A stretch of 64,000 bases of DNA from Allium sativum (taxonomy: Eukaryota > Streptophyta > Magnoliopsida > Asparagales > Amaryllidaceae). The stretch's first letter is position 1, and each line of letters starts with the position of its first letter. The notes under the pieces are model-generated. The model saw only the letters and a program-made list of their open reading frames with translations, was not told the DNA's origin and searched no databases. Both the position numbers and the translations under genes were made by a program. Shown piece after piece: positions 46,658-60,798 of the stretch. Location: contig CM060915.1 of assembly GCA_030737875.1 (NCBI GenBank), positions 906,014,677 through 906,078,676 on the forward strand. The letters run 5' to 3'.

Positions 46658-49600
46658 TGTAGGATCTAGATTAACCCTAGAGGGGGGGGGGGGTGAATAG
46701 GGTTTATCACAGTTTTTAACTGAATTGAAAATCTGACAGGATATTAAAATAATAAACAGATTACAGAATATAGCAGAAACAGAAATGCAGAAAATAAATC
46801 ACACACAGATATACCCAGCTTCGGCAAAACCCTGCCTACTGCTGCATTTTTAAGGTTTCGACTAGGTGATAGAACATATCCCGCATACAAGACCATGTAC
46901 ACTCGCAAACCCTGCTCCTATTCTAAACCTAGGCTCAAAACCGTAGACTGATCTAAACCCCTAGATCAGATTTCCCCTGATTACAACCCCGTAACCAGTA
47001 ACCCAGATTTTACAGACTCTGTCAACTGTTAGTTAACCCGTAACTGAGTTCTAGAATTTTACAGACTCCAGAAGACTATTCAGACTGATTTTACAATGAA
47101 TTAAAATAACACAAACATTAAAACAAAAGTGAAACCCTAGGAGTTAAAAATAGAAGGGTCATCCCCTTTGTAAATGGCTGGCCCATTTCTATTCTTTACA
47201 CCCGATCTCTTTGTTTTTGAAATAAGAAAAAAAATGGCGTCCGACTTTGAGAAGCTAGGGTTTTCTGAAATGATCCCCCAAATCGATTTCGATGCTCGAT
47301 TGAATGATGTTCTCTGGTGCTCGACTTCTTCGTTGCTTTCTGGCACTTCGAGTTGGCTTCCCTCTCTGGCACTCGATCGAAACCCTAATGAAACGTTGTA
47401 GGTGAATTTAAACTTCAATTGCTCTGCCTTTTGGTTTATTGATGCTTTTGGTTTTCGATTTGAAATATTGGGTTGGTTTTCGATTTTGCTGTCCCCTTGC
47501 CTGTGATGAATCTGTGTGTAGAACATATATAGGAAAATATATCTTCCTATAAACACTCTGATTTCAAGTAAATGACTTGGCTGATTGTGGTGCGATTTCC
47601 CCTTTCGTGATTGATTCCATGATTTGTGCCTTGAATGAAATCGGCTTTGAATAAATTTGGACACCTTAATTTCTGGAACAGTTGCCTTGAGTGATTTGGC
47701 TCGTGGTTTCCCCTTTTGCTTTTGCTGATAAATTCTGCCTTGGATTTGAATGTGCTCCGCAAATTTATCCTTGAGTTATGAAGACAAATTCTTGGTGTAT
47801 TACCAGTATTGAAAACATGCCATGTATGAAATTCTTGAAATGAAACTTGCTGAATATGGTTTGATAAAACTGGAAATGTTTTAAAGCTTGCCTAAAATTA
47901 AACTCTTTCAACATTTTCTGGAAACCAATGTATTTCTTTTATCATATCTGGAAACAGAAACTTTTGCACTTAAACTGTTGCCATAGTTGTCTTGAGCAAT
48001 TTCTGGAATTTAACATATGCCATTTCCTGATTTCTGTATGCTTGACCATTCTATTTTGATAGATCACATTACTGTATACACACACACACACGAGCATGCG
48101 CTAGTTTGTGTTTTGCACACCTTTACATGGATCTGCAGTAACCATACATTTATCACCCTGCAGCTATGTTGCGTTGTCACTTTGAATAACTTGCTTTGGT
48201 ATTTTGCAAGAGACATGCACACACTCTTTTTTGTGCACCATAGTATTTTCACCACTGTTTTGGGTTGAGAAGATGTGTCACATATATATTTGAATCTATG
48301 TACTTGTCAGAACTGTACATATGTGCATGATCATGTTTGTCTACACATGCAGCGTATGATGATCACTAGTTTGACCTGTAGCTTTCCCCTTGACCACATA
48401 TGTTTACCCATACTGCTAATGCTCATTCTTTTGAACCATGCTGACTTTCAACCATTCATGTGAACCATTTTGATTTCTTGTCCATACTACACCGTTATCT
48501 TGCTGTATGTTGACCTGACTTGAGTTCATTGTTGCTTCCCATGTTCATGTTGTTGTGTCCACCATACTGTCTTGTATTCATCACTGTGCTCATTGTATTT
48601 GCTGTATTTTGACACTTATCATTTAGTATAGGTTGCTTTTAAAAGAAAGTGATCATTTCTGAACTGATTTGCCATATAAACTTTTCTCGACCATGGTTCA
48701 AGCATGCTGAAAATCTTGTTCAAAGTAAATACACCATTCTGCCTTGTTACACTTGAATGCATCATGTTAATCTGTGATCAGTTTGCATTTGTTCCACCCT
48801 GTATTGCTGAAGTATATTTCTGTCTTGTTGCATTTTACTGTTTCATTTGTTTGTAGCTGCTCCATCAACATTTTGTACCAGTCTTGTACTTGTATATGAT
48901 GTAGCTTTGTTAGTACCTTCTGCTTGTCCCTTTTCAATCAGCATTGCTTTGTATTTTTGAACTTGAAGCTTTGTGTTGCTTTGTTTTGATCACCTTGCTC
49001 TTGCCTGAATGTTATGTAGTCTTGAGATTTGAGCATGTATCATGCACTCACTGTTTTGACCATTTTGTATTCATGCAACACTAGTTTTCATATGACTTAT
49101 GCACACTGTCATGCTTCATGTTGACTTCACCACATGACCACCATGTTCCACTGCTGCTCTGCTTTGATCTGATTGAACTGAACCATGAAAAACACTTGAT
49201 TTTTCCATGTCACATGTATTTTCTTTGAACTTTGTACTCGACCATTTTGAATTTGTTGTTGACTTTTGAGTGTTGCACTGAGTCGAGAAGGTCCATGTGG
49301 CTACTCCTCAGTTGCACACTGCTATATTCTGATTGGCATGGCAGTGCACACGTGTATATCTATACATGTGTGTATATGCAGTCGATCAGAAAATTTCCTG
49401 TCCCTGTACATATACAAAATGTGTGCCTAGACACAGATGAATCAGATTAAGTCATGAAAAATGATGAGAAACACACCAGAAATCTGAGGCAAATAAAATT
49501 TTAAAAATAAAATTTATATTTGCATATATTCAGTATTATTTCTATTGCAGTGTACTGTGTGTTTCTGTTTCATGTGACAGGTAAGAAGACTGAACAGACT

Positions 49601-50105
49601 GTGCTGACTAGACTGGACTGAAGCAGAAGACAGAAGATGAAGACTGTGTGTATACAACAGTGTCAGTATTGTCGAGTGAATGTATAAATGAAATTGTAAA
49701 CAGAGTGTGAGTGTCGTAGTGAGGAGCTGTGTATTGAAATTGTACTGTTATTTGTATTTAAACAAATTTGTTTGAAATAAAAATATTACTTTATTGTTGT
49801 CAAACAAATCTGTCTAATTTATTCAGTTTATTTACAGTACAGTGTTCAGTGAATGTTCAAATAGTGGAGCTGTAAGATTTATACTGTTTTGTCTGTTGAA
49901 ATAAAATATTATATTTAAATAAAATACTGTGTATATTTGAATTTCTGCACAGTTGTATTTTATTTAAATATAAATATTATATTCCAGTTTGTGATGTGAT
50001 ATATAAAACAGTACGATTTCAAACACATTAATAATAATATTTATTTGTTTGTTATCATCAAACAAAAATCATATAATTGTGTATACAACACCGTTATATA
50101 CAACA
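46658..50105 (-). repeat. LTR-A of S2 array, 3448 bp
   Basis: Plus-strand TGTAGGATCTAG to TATATACAACA. A paired palindrome CACACGTGTATA / TATACATGTGTG at 49347-49372 (one mismatch) parallels that of S1. A run of about 12 G near 46682 is shorter in LTR-B and LTR-C. Frames antisense and sense to the element around 47137-47664 recur in LTR-B only because the LTRs are copies. Confidence 0.93.
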
Positions 50106-50340
50106 ATCTCCCCCTTTTGATGATGACAAACAAATAAAAGATTTTGAGCACAATAAATGTGTTTGACAATGAATCTTGAACTCCCCCTATTTATTAGATC
50201 CCCCTACAACAGAGAACTCCCCCTATAACTGTGCACGAGTGAAGTGAAAGAATTTAATAAATTTTCAAAATTAAAAATATTTATAAAATATTCACTCATA
50301 AATCAAAATCTAATCCATTCTCCCCCTTTTGTTATCATCA
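50106..50340 (-). promoter_or_regulatory. Polypurine tracts of interior A
   Basis: Read on the minus strand, AAAAGGGGGAGA lies next to LTR-A. Further AGGGGGAG-type tracts lie near 50190, 50202 and 50217, and another AAAAGGGGGAGAA at about 50321-50333. Same number and order as in S1. Confidence 0.85.
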
Positions 50341-52889
50341 AAAGGATACAGAGTTTACAATACAGATGAAAAACGACTAAAAATATAATTTCAGCTTAAG
50401 AGGAAGAACGGTCATCATAAATATCAATCAGTCAAACAAAAAATCATAATAAACTGAGAACTAGTGGCATATTTCACATTTCAGATAATGACGGATTTAC
50501 GATGAAATTTATATAGACTGGGAGAGTTATAAAAATGATTTCCAATTATTTTCAAAGAATTTTATAAAAAAAAGAGCACAAAAAAAAAAAACAGTGACAG
50601 ATTTGGACTATAATTAATAATTCAACTTAAGTGAGAAAATCGAATAATCTCAAATCCCAATACCTATCAATCAACAAATCATAATACGTCATTAGATTTA
50701 ATACATTTCACAGATTAGAAGATGGATTGATAGGCTGGTTTTTATACACAGAGGAGAATTTCAAATTTATAGCACATTTTCCTTTTCATTTTTTTATTTA
50801 AGAGCACACTGACCACGCATAACCAGAGCTTGGATTTTTAAATGGGATCAGTCGCAACTTAAATTATAAGTTGTCTCATAACCATGCATGACCAGAGCTT
50901 GGATTTTTAAATGAGATTAGAGACACACTTATGCATTAATTATATTTATTATTTTCAGCTTTAAAAAAAAACTCCTCGGTATATGCAACCAATATGAAAG
51001 ATAGAAATGTGGTAGGTACAGAAATGGACTATGAAATAAATTTCCAAATTAATTATATTATGAAATATGCTCGACTGTACCGGGATTATTGAAAATTTCA
51101 ATTATCACTAATTCTGAATAATAATATAGTTCCATTTCTATCATGAATATTTCCACTGTTTATTCAAAAATAATTTTATAAAATATTAAACTCTCCACAT
51201 CAATATAAAATCATGATGAATGACAGAATGATGAAAGATAATGAAGATGGTCGTGAAATAATTGCCAGTTCAAAGATATTATAATTACTGTTCAACCATC
51301 ATGAAAATCTAAATAAAATCTCCTCTTGTTGTGAAATATACTGTAGTCATAACTCATCACAATTTTAAAATTCTGATAACAATTTTGATGAATTATAAAT
51401 ACAACACAAATTGGATATTGATTTTAATTTCTGAATGAATAAACAATAAGTAATTTTAAAATTGAAAATCAATTACCAGAGGAATTTAGGGAGATATATA
51501 CACCATAAAGAATATATACAAAAAATATTCAACACTTCTAACTGATACCACATGGTGTCTCTATTTACGAGGAATTTTAACATGATACCGAACAAGAATG
51601 TCATTGACAAAAGAATTATTAAGTACAAAGCCCAAGCAGACGAGATAATAGATTATGCACATGTATCAGAGCAGCAAGCAAGTGATTCCAGAACAAACAT
51701 TTTTCAAAAACAGTATCAGAGCAGCACAGAAAAAAGTTTCAAATCATACTTGTCAAGGTCACAGAATATGATTCATGATCCAAGATCAGAAATACTGTTT
51801 ATTTGAAAAACATTTGAGGAATATGAATAGCTCAAGATTCAATGAATCGATCACACCAAATTTCAACTTCAAAATATGTGTGAGATTCAAAAAATCAATA
51901 ATTCCAAATGATTTTAAATAAACATTCAAGCCAGTTGATCATGAAATAACAGTGAGTTACAAAATCAGATTTTTGACGAATTTTTCACAAGAAATCTCTG
52001 ACAAGCACAAGTGAAATATTCAGATTATTTACATCAAGTTTGAGAATTATTCATGATCCTAAAATTAAGAAATAATTTATTTGAAATCACATGAATCAAT
52101 GTCAAGTTTGAGATATAATGAATTATTCACACAAGATTGATAATTTCAAATTCAAGTGGTGTGTGATATTCAAAATATCAAGAATTTCAGATGATTTCAA
52201 ATAAACAGATTTCAAAATAAAATGATCATGAATGAATATAAATATCACGATTTATCACTGATTCAAGACAATTTAACATATTCAAGCCAATCTGAAAATT
52301 TCTGAAATTATCACAACTGATAAGTAACAAGACGTACTGTAATGAGTATAGTATTTTAAGCGTTTCCAAAATGAATTGGAAGAAACTCATAACAGCATAA
52401 GTGTGAAATTTCATTAATTATTCAGATCTTCAAAAATTTAGAATTCAAAATAACAGTGTTCAAGATATGATATTAATGCTTCAGCACTGTTAAGAATTAA
52501 AAATAAATAAACTTCAAAAACAATTGCAGATATTTACAGAAATAAATTCAAGATCTGGAAAAGATTAAAAATATTAGAGTTTTATACACATGAAGTGAAT
52601 TTCCAGATAATATGAATTCTACAATTGGAAGTTTAAGACAACCCAGAATAAGAAGAATATGGCAGTGACAAATCAAATAAGAACAAACAAATAAACTGAA
52701 GGAGATAGAAGAAGAAATAACCAAAAAAAATATTTACAAAGGTGAGTTTAGAGATCATACCAGAATCCAATGTAAATCAGAATCTCTAACTCAACAAGTT
52801 TGGCTAAGGAACTGAAAAGAATCAATGACATGAAGCTGTTTGATTCCAATTTCTCTCTTGCAAAACAGCTCCTCAGCCTTCTCCGGCTC
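50341..52889 (-). other. Interior A non-coding 3' region
   Basis: About 2.5 kb without coding, corresponding to 27338-30160 of S1 in reverse. It includes the duplicated CAGAGCTTGGATTTTTAAAT word (about 50826 and 50891) and PBS-like words near 51541, 51666 and 51713. Confidence 0.75.
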
Positions 52890-54344
52890 CTAACAATTTA
52901 TAGGATCGAGTGGTCTAACAAAGTTTGTAAAACCACTCACAGTTGTATTCATATGTTTTGGTATCCAGACTTGTTTATATAACAAACCATTAGAATTAAC
53001 TTTCGTACCCTAAGGAACCCAAATCTGTTTGAACTTGACGAAGCCCTTTTTAGTTTTTGGGATCCAAGAATGTTTAAATGGTTTATTATAAAACGACTTC
53101 TCATCACAATTTTGGTCCAAAAAGCCTTTGAAATTTTTAGAGTTCAAATTTTCAAAGCAGTTCTTTCCAAAACAGTTTGAGGGATTTTTCAAATCATTTG
53201 AATTTTGTTTTCCAAAAACATCATTTTTCCCGAAGGCAAGACCAGATTTATTTCCAATAGAAACTTGGTTTTGTAACAGCATATTCAACGATTTTTCCCC
53301 AATAGAAAATTTATCCAAAGTTGATTCCAATCGTTGAATTTTAAATTTTAGATCACTATTTTCTTTTAATAAATTTGAGCAATTATTTATAGCGATCTTC
53401 TGTTCAGCATTGGACTGTTTCAAAACCAAATTCTCATTTTCAAGCAATTTAATTTTGGCTTGGGATTCGGAAATTTCAAGTTCAAATCATTTTTGTTTTT
53501 CAGATTCAAAATTCTTGGATTTTTCAATCTCATTTTCAAGTTCTTTCAAAACCAAACCACTTTTCACCAAATTTTCATTTTCAGCAATTTCAAATTTGGA
53601 ATATATATCTGTTTTAAAATTTTCAAATTCCTTTTGCAGAAGGTTATTTAAATTTGATAACTCAGTCTTGTTCTCATTTAAGATCAAAATTTCATCTTCA
53701 AACTTTTGAATATTTTTATTGAGATGAACAAGATTGTTTTTCAATTTCAAACAATTTTTGCAAACTGAATTTGAAGAATTTTTAACATATTCAAGTTGTG
53801 ATTCCAAATCATCAATTTTGCTGATCTACTCAAAATTCTTGGATTTCAGATACTTATTTTTCCGTTGGAGTTTATCAACAGATTTCTTTAAATCAAGACA
53901 CATGTAAACCAGATCTTCATATGAGAAATTCTCTTTTTCAGTATTTGTTGATTCTCCATCATCTGATCCTTCTGAATTTTCATTTGTAAATCCGGTTAAA
54001 CAAAACTCTGAATCTGAGTTGACTTTCTCGGGTTTTGAGCTACCGTTGTCAGATCTTCCATACTTCATATTGAGAGTATCCCAGATTTCCTGTGCAGATA
54101 AACAATGGCAGATAAGATTAAACTGTTCAGTACTAAGATAATCAAATATAATTTTCATAGCACGGGTATTGAAAGTAATATCTACACTATCAAATCCATT
54201 GATAACAACATCCCAATATTTGATATTAACAGATTTTAAATAAAATTCCATTTTGGATTTCCAGTTTAAAAAATCTGTTCCATTGAAAATAGTTGGAGAT
54301 GAACTGGACTGACTCTCAATCGACTGACAGCTAGGATGACCCAT
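52890..54344 (-). pseudogene. gag: Interior A gag, 484 codons with in-frame stops
   Basis: Same plan as S1 Gag: start MGHPSCQSIESQSSSSPTIF, copia N-terminal part ending AQEIWDTLNMKYG, no zinc knuckle, acidic link, long coiled coil, KQIWVP/KQVWIPK tail and terminal PLDPINC. I place the start at the ATG at 54344 and the true end at TAG 52890-52892. One frame throughout, broken by TAG at 53826-53828 (private to this copy), TGA at 53484-53486 and TAG at 53010-53012 (both shared with interior B). The shared stops show that the ancestor of both units was already inactive in gag. Confidence 0.88.
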
Positions 54345-54370
54345 TACTCTAGGGTTAAACAAAAATACCT

Positions 54371-54580
54371 GCTCTGATACCAACTGTAGTCTCCTTCTCG
54401 AGGATTTTAATCACACCCCGGTGGCCTACAATGGCACCTCAGAGACTGATTTCACGTCCTGCCTCTCGACACGGACAACCACCCATGGACATGTAGGGAT
54501 AAGAGTCATTACTTCGCCACTTGATCATAGAGCGAGAACTCCTTATCATGTTGTTACCTTATACCAGCTCTGATACCACT
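54371..54580 (-). promoter_or_regulatory. Interior A leader with two tRNA-iMet primer sites
   Basis: In element sense TGGTATCAGAGC occurs at 54567-54578, next to LTR-B, and again at 54371-54382, 27 nt before the gag start. The roughly 185 bp between them end GGAGACTACAGT just before the second site, which reads like the 3' end of a different LTR followed by its own primer site. S1 has one site in this position. Confidence 0.88.
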
Positions 54581-57500
54581 TGTAGGATCTAGATTAACCC
54601 TAGAGGGGGGGTGAATAGGGTTTATCAAAGTTTTTAACTGAATTGAAAATCTGACAGGATATTAAAATAATAAACAGATTACAGAATATAGCAGAAACAG
54701 AAATGCAGAAAATAAATCACACACAGATATACCCAGCTTCGGCAAAACCCTGCCTACTGCTGCATTTTTAAGGTTTTGACTAGGTGATAGAACATATCCC
54801 GCATACAAGACCATGTACACTCGCAAACCCTGCTCCTATTCTAAACCTAGGCTCAAAACCGTAGACTGATCTAAACCCCTAGATCAGATTTCCCCTGATT
54901 ACAACCCCGTAACCAGTAACCCAGATTTTACAGACTCTGTCAACTATCAGTTAACCCGTAACTGAGTTCTAGAATTTTACAGACTCCAGAAGACTGTTCA
55001 GACTGATTTTACAACGAATTAAAGTAACACAAACATTAAAACAAAAGTGAAACCCTAGGAGTTAAAAATAGAAGGGTCATCCCCTTTGTAAATGGCTGGC
55101 CCATTTCTATTCTTTACACCCGATCTCTTTGTTTTTGAAATAAGAAAAAAAATGGCGACCAACTTTGAGAAGCTAGGGTTTTCTGAAATGATCCCCCAAA
55201 TCGATTTCGATGCTCGATTGAATGATGTTCTCTGGTGCTCGACTTCTTCGTTGCTTTCTGGCACTTCGAGTTGGCTTCCCTCTCTGGCACTCGATCGAAA
55301 CCCTAATGAAACGTTGTAGGTGAATTTAAACTTCAATTGCTCTGCCTTTTGGTTTATTGATGCTTTTGGTTTTCGATTTGAAATATTGGGTTGGTTTTCG
55401 ATTTTGCTGTCCCCTTGCCTGTGATGAATCTGTGTGTAGAACATATATAGGAAAATATATCTTCCTATAAACACTCTGATTTCAAGTAAATGACTTGGCT
55501 GATTGTGGTGCGATTTCCCCTTTCGTGATTGATTCCATGATTTGTGCCTTGAATGAAATCGGCTTTGAATAAATTTGGACACCTTAATTTCTGGAACAGT
55601 TGCCTTGAGTGATTTGGCTCGTGGTTTCCCCTTTTGCTTTTGCTGATAAATTCTGCCTTGGATTTGAATGTGCTCCGCAAATTTATCCTTGAGTTATGAA
55701 GAAAATTCTTGGTGTATTACCAGTATTGAAAACATGCCATGTATGAAATTCTTGAAATGAAACTTGCTGAATATGGTTTGATAAAACTGGAAATGTTTTA
55801 AAGCTTGCCTAAAATTAAACTCTTTCAACATTTTCTGGAAACCAATGTATTTCTTTTATCATATCTGGAAACAGAAACTTTTGCACTTAAACTGTTGCCA
55901 TAGTTGTCTTGAGCAATTTCTGGAATTTAACATATGCCATTTCCTGATTTCTGTATGCTTGACCATTCTATTTTGATAGATCACATTACTGTATACACAC
56001 ACACACGAGCATGCGCTAGTTTGTGTTTTGCACACCTTTACATGGATCTGCAGTAACCATACATTTATCACCCTGCAGCTATGTTGCGTTGTCACTTTGA
56101 ATAACTTGCTTTGGTATTTTGCAAGAGACATGCACACACTCTTTTGTGTGCACCATTGTATTTTCACCACTGTTTTGGGTTGAGAAGATGTGTCACATAT
56201 ATATTTGAATCTATGTACTTGTCAGAACTGTACATATGTGCATGATCATGTTTGTCTACACATGCAGCGTATGATGATCACTAGTTTGACCTGTAGCTTT
56301 CCCCTTGACCACATATGTTTACCCATACTGCTAATGCTCATTCTTTTGAACCATGCTGACTTTCAACCATTCATGTGAACCATTTTGATTTCTTGTCCAT
56401 ACTACACCGTTATCTTGCTGTATGTTGACCTGACTTGAGTTCATTGTTGCTTCCCATGTTCATGTTGTTGTGTCCACCATACTGTCTTGTATTCATCACT
56501 GTGCTCATTGTATTTGCTGTATTTTGACACTTATCATTTAGTATAGGTTGCTTTTAAAAGAAAGTGATCATTTCTGAACTGATTTGCCATATAAACTTTT
56601 CTCGACCATGGTTCAAGCATGCTGAAAATCTTGTTCAAAGTAAATACACCATTCTGCCTTGTTACACTTGAATGCATCATGTTAATCTGTGATCAGTTTG
56701 CATTTGTTCCACCCTGTATTGCTGAAGTATATTTCTGTCTTGTTGCATTTTACTGTTTCATTTGTTTGTAGCTGCTCCATCAACATTTTGTACCAGTCTT
56801 GTACTTGTATATGATGTAGCTTTGTTAGTACCTTCTGCTTGTCCCTTTTCAATCAGCATTGCTTTGTATTTTTGAACTTGAAGCTTTGTGTTGCTTTGTT
56901 TTGATCACCTTGCTCTTGCCTGAATGTTATGTAGTCTTGAGATTTGAGCATGTATCATGCACTCACTGTTTTGACCATTTTGTATTCATGCAACACTAGT
57001 TTTCATATGACTTATGCACACTGTCATGCTTCATGTTGACTTCACCACATGACCACCATGTTCCACTGCTGCTCTGCTTTGATCTGATTGAACTGAACCA
57101 TGAAAAACACTTGATTTTTCCATGTCACATGTATTTTCTTTGAACTTTGTACTCGACCATTTTGAATTTGTTGTTGACTTTTGAGTGTTGCACTGAGTCG
57201 AGAAGGTCCATGTGGCTACTCCTCAGTTGCACACTGCTATATTCTGATTGGCGTGGCAGTGCACACGTGTATATCTATACATGTGTGTATATGCAGTCGA
57301 TCAGAAAATTTCCTGTCCCTGTACATATACAAAATGTGTGCCTAGACACAGATGAATCAGATTAAGTCATGAAAAATGATGAGAAACACACCAGAAATCT
57401 GAGGCAAATAAAATTTTAAAAATAAAATTTATATTTGCATATATTCAGTATTATTTCTATTGCAGTGTACTGTGTGTTTCTGTTTCATGTGACAGGTAAG

Positions 57501-58020
57501 AAGACTGAACAGACTGTGCTGACTAGACTGGACTGAAGCAGAAGACAGAAGATGAAGACTGTGTGTATACAACAGTGTCAGTATAGTCGAGTGAATGTAT
57601 AAATGAAATTGTAAACAGAGTGTGAGTGTCGTAGTGAGGAGCTGTGTATTGAAATTGTACTGTTATTTGTATTTAAACAAATTTGTTTGAAATAAAAATA
57701 TTACTTTATTGTTGTCAAACAAATCTGTCTAATTTATTCAGTTTATTTACAGTACAGTGTTCAGTGAATGTTCAAATAGTGGAGCTGTAAGATTTATATT
57801 GTTTTGTCTGTTGAAATAAAATATTATATTTAAATAAAATACTGTGTATATTTGAATTTCTGCACAGTTGTATTTTATTTAAATATAAATATTATATTCC
57901 AGTTTGTGATGTGATATATAAAACAGTACGATTTCAAACACATTAATAATAATATTTATTTGTTTGTTATCATCAAACAAAAATCATATAATTGTGTATA
58001 CAACACCGTTATATACAACA
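54581..58020 (-). repeat. LTR-B of S2 array, 3440 bp
   Basis: Serves as 5' LTR of interior A and 3' LTR of interior B. Palindrome pair at 57262-57287. Scattered differences from LTR-A. Confidence 0.93.
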
Positions 58021-60798
58021 ATCTCCCCCTTTTGATGATGACAAACAAATAAAAGATTTTCAGCACAATAAATGTGTTAGACAATGAATCTTGAACTCCC
58101 CCTATTTATTAGCTCCCCCTACAACAGAGAACTCCCCCTATAACTGTGCATGAGTGAAGTGAAAGAATTTAATAAATTTTCAAAATTAAAAATATTTATA
58201 AAATATTCACTCATAAATCAAAATCTAATCCATTCTCCCCCTTTTGTTATCATCAAAAGGATACAGAGTTTACAATACAGATGAAAAACGACTAAAAATA
58301 TAATTTCAGCTTAAGAGGAAGAACGGTCATCATAAATATCAATCAGTCAAACAAAAAATCATAATAAACTGAGAACTAGTGGCATATTTCACATTTCAGA
58401 TAATGACGGATTTACGATGAAATTTATATAGACTGGGAGAGTTATAAAAATGATTTCCAATTATTTTCAAAGAATTTTATAAAAAAAGAGCACAAAAAAA
58501 ACAGTGACAGATTTGGACTATAATTAATAATTCAACTTAAGTGAGAAAATCCAATAATCTCAAATCCCAATACCTAACAATCAACAAATCATAATACGTC
58601 ATTTGATTTAATACATTTCACAGATTAGAAGATGGATTGATAGGCTGGTTTTTATACACAGAGGAGAATTTCAAATTTATAGAACATTTTCCTTTTCATT
58701 TTTTTATTTAAGAGCACACTGACCACGCATAACCAGAGCTTGGATTTTTAAATGGGATCAGTCACAACTTAAATTATAAGTTGTCTCATAACCATGCATG
58801 ACCAGAGCTTGGATTTTTAAATGAGATTAGAGACACACTTATGCATTAATTATATTTATTATTTTCAGCTTTAAAAAAAACTCCTCGGTATATGCTACCA
58901 ATATGAAAGATAGAAATGTGGTAGGTACAGAAATGGACTATGAAATAAATTTCCAAATTAATTATATTATGAAATATGCTCGACTGTACCGGGATTATTG
59001 AAAATTTCAATTATCACTAATTCTGAATAATAATATAGTTCCATTTCTATCATGAATATTTCCACTGTTTATTCAAAAATAATTTTATAAAATATTAAAC
59101 TCTCCACATCAATATAAAATCATGATGAATGACAGAATGATGAAAGATAATGAAGATGGTCGTGAAATAATTGCCAGTTCAAAGATATTATAATTACTGT
59201 TCAACCATCATGAAAATCTAAATAAAATCTCCTCTTGTTGTGAAATATACTGTAGTCATAACTCATCACAATTTTAAAATTCTGATAACAATTTTGATGA
59301 ATTATAAATACAACACAAATTGGATATTGATTTTAATTTCTGAATGAATAAACAATAAGTAATTTTAAAATTGAAAATCAATTACCAGAGGAATTTAGGG
59401 AGATATATACACCATAAAGAATATATACAAAAAATATTCAACACTTCTAACTGATACCACATGGTGTCTCTATTTACGAGGAATTTTAACATGATACTGA
59501 ACAAGAATGTCATTGACAAAAGAATTATTAAGTACAAAGCCCAAGCAGACGAGATAATAGATTATGCACATGTATCAGAGCAGCAAGCAAGTGATTCCAG
59601 AACAAACATTTTTCAAAAACAGTATCAGAGCAGCACAGAAAAAAGTTTCAAATCATACTTGTCAAGGTCACAGAATATGATTCATGATCCAAGATCAGAA
59701 ATACTGTTTATTTGAAAAACATTTGAGGAATATGAATAGCTCAAGATTCAATGAATCGATCACACCAAATTTCAACTTCAAAATATGTGTGAGATTCAAA
59801 AAATCAATAATTCCAAATGATTTTAAATAAACATTCAAGCCAGTTGATCATGAAATAACAGTGAGTTACAAAATCAGATTTTTGACGAATTTTTCACAAG
59901 AAATCTCTGACAAGCACAAGTGAAATATTCAGATTATTTACATCAAGTTTGAGAATTATTCATGATCCTAAAATTAAGAAATAATTTATTTGAAATCACA
60001 TGAATCAATGTCAAGTTTGAGATATAATGAATTATTCACACAAGATTGATAATTTCAAATTCAAGTGGTGTGTGATATTCAAAATATCAAGAATTTCAGA
60101 TGATTTCAAATAAACAGATTTCAAAATAAAATGATCATGAATGAATATAAATATCACGATTTATCACTGATTCAAGACAATTTAACATATTCAAGCCAAT
60201 CTGAAAATTTCTGAAATTATCACAACTGATAAGTAACAAGACGTACTGTAATGAGTATAGTATTTTAAGCGTTTCCAAAATGAATTGGAAGAAACTCATA
60301 ACAACATAAGTGTGAAATTTCATTAATTATTCAGATCTTCAAAAATTTAGAATTCAAAATAACAGTGTTCAAGATATGATATTAATGCTTCAGCACTGTT
60401 AAGAATTAAAAATAAATAAACTTCAAAAACAATTGCAGATATTTACAGAAATAAATTCAAGATCTGGAAAAGATTAAAAATATTAGAGTTTTATACACAT
60501 GAAGTGAATTTCCAGAAAATATGAATTCTACAATTGGAAGTTTAAGACAGCCCAGAATAAGAAGAATATGGCAGTGACAAATCAAATAAGAACAAACAAA
60601 TAAACTGAAGGAGATAGAAGAAGAAATAACCAAAAAAAATATTTACAAAGGTGAGTTTAGAGATCATACCAGAATCCAATGTAAATCAGAATCTCTAACT
60701 CAACAAGTTTGGCTAAGGAACTGAAAAGAATCAATGACATGAAGCTGTTTGATTCCAATTTCTCTCTTGCAAAACAGCTCCTCAGCCTTCTCCGGCTC
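58021..60798 (-). other. Interior B polypurine tracts and non-coding 3' region
   Basis: Near copy of 50106-52889. The polypurine tracts lie at 58021-58250; the rest holds no supported gene. Confidence 0.8.

Noticed and set aside
46682..46694. G homopolymers at 3222, 40259, 46682, 54605 and 62514
   Set aside because: Length differences are as likely to be sequencing or replication slippage as biology.
47174..47401. 75-codon plus-strand frame present in all three S2 LTRs
   Set aside because: Antisense to the element; near-identity follows from LTR duplication and gives no evidence of selection.
47137..47664. 175-codon minus-strand frame in LTR-A, repeated at 55055-55582
   Set aside because: It lies in an LTR, has no known motif, overlaps a plus-strand frame, is broken in LTR-C, and its match in LTR-B is explained by the LTRs being copies.
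53128..53709. Phe-rich plus-strand frames opposite S2 gag
   Set aside because: Mirror of a Lys/Asn/Glu-rich coiled coil on the minus strand.
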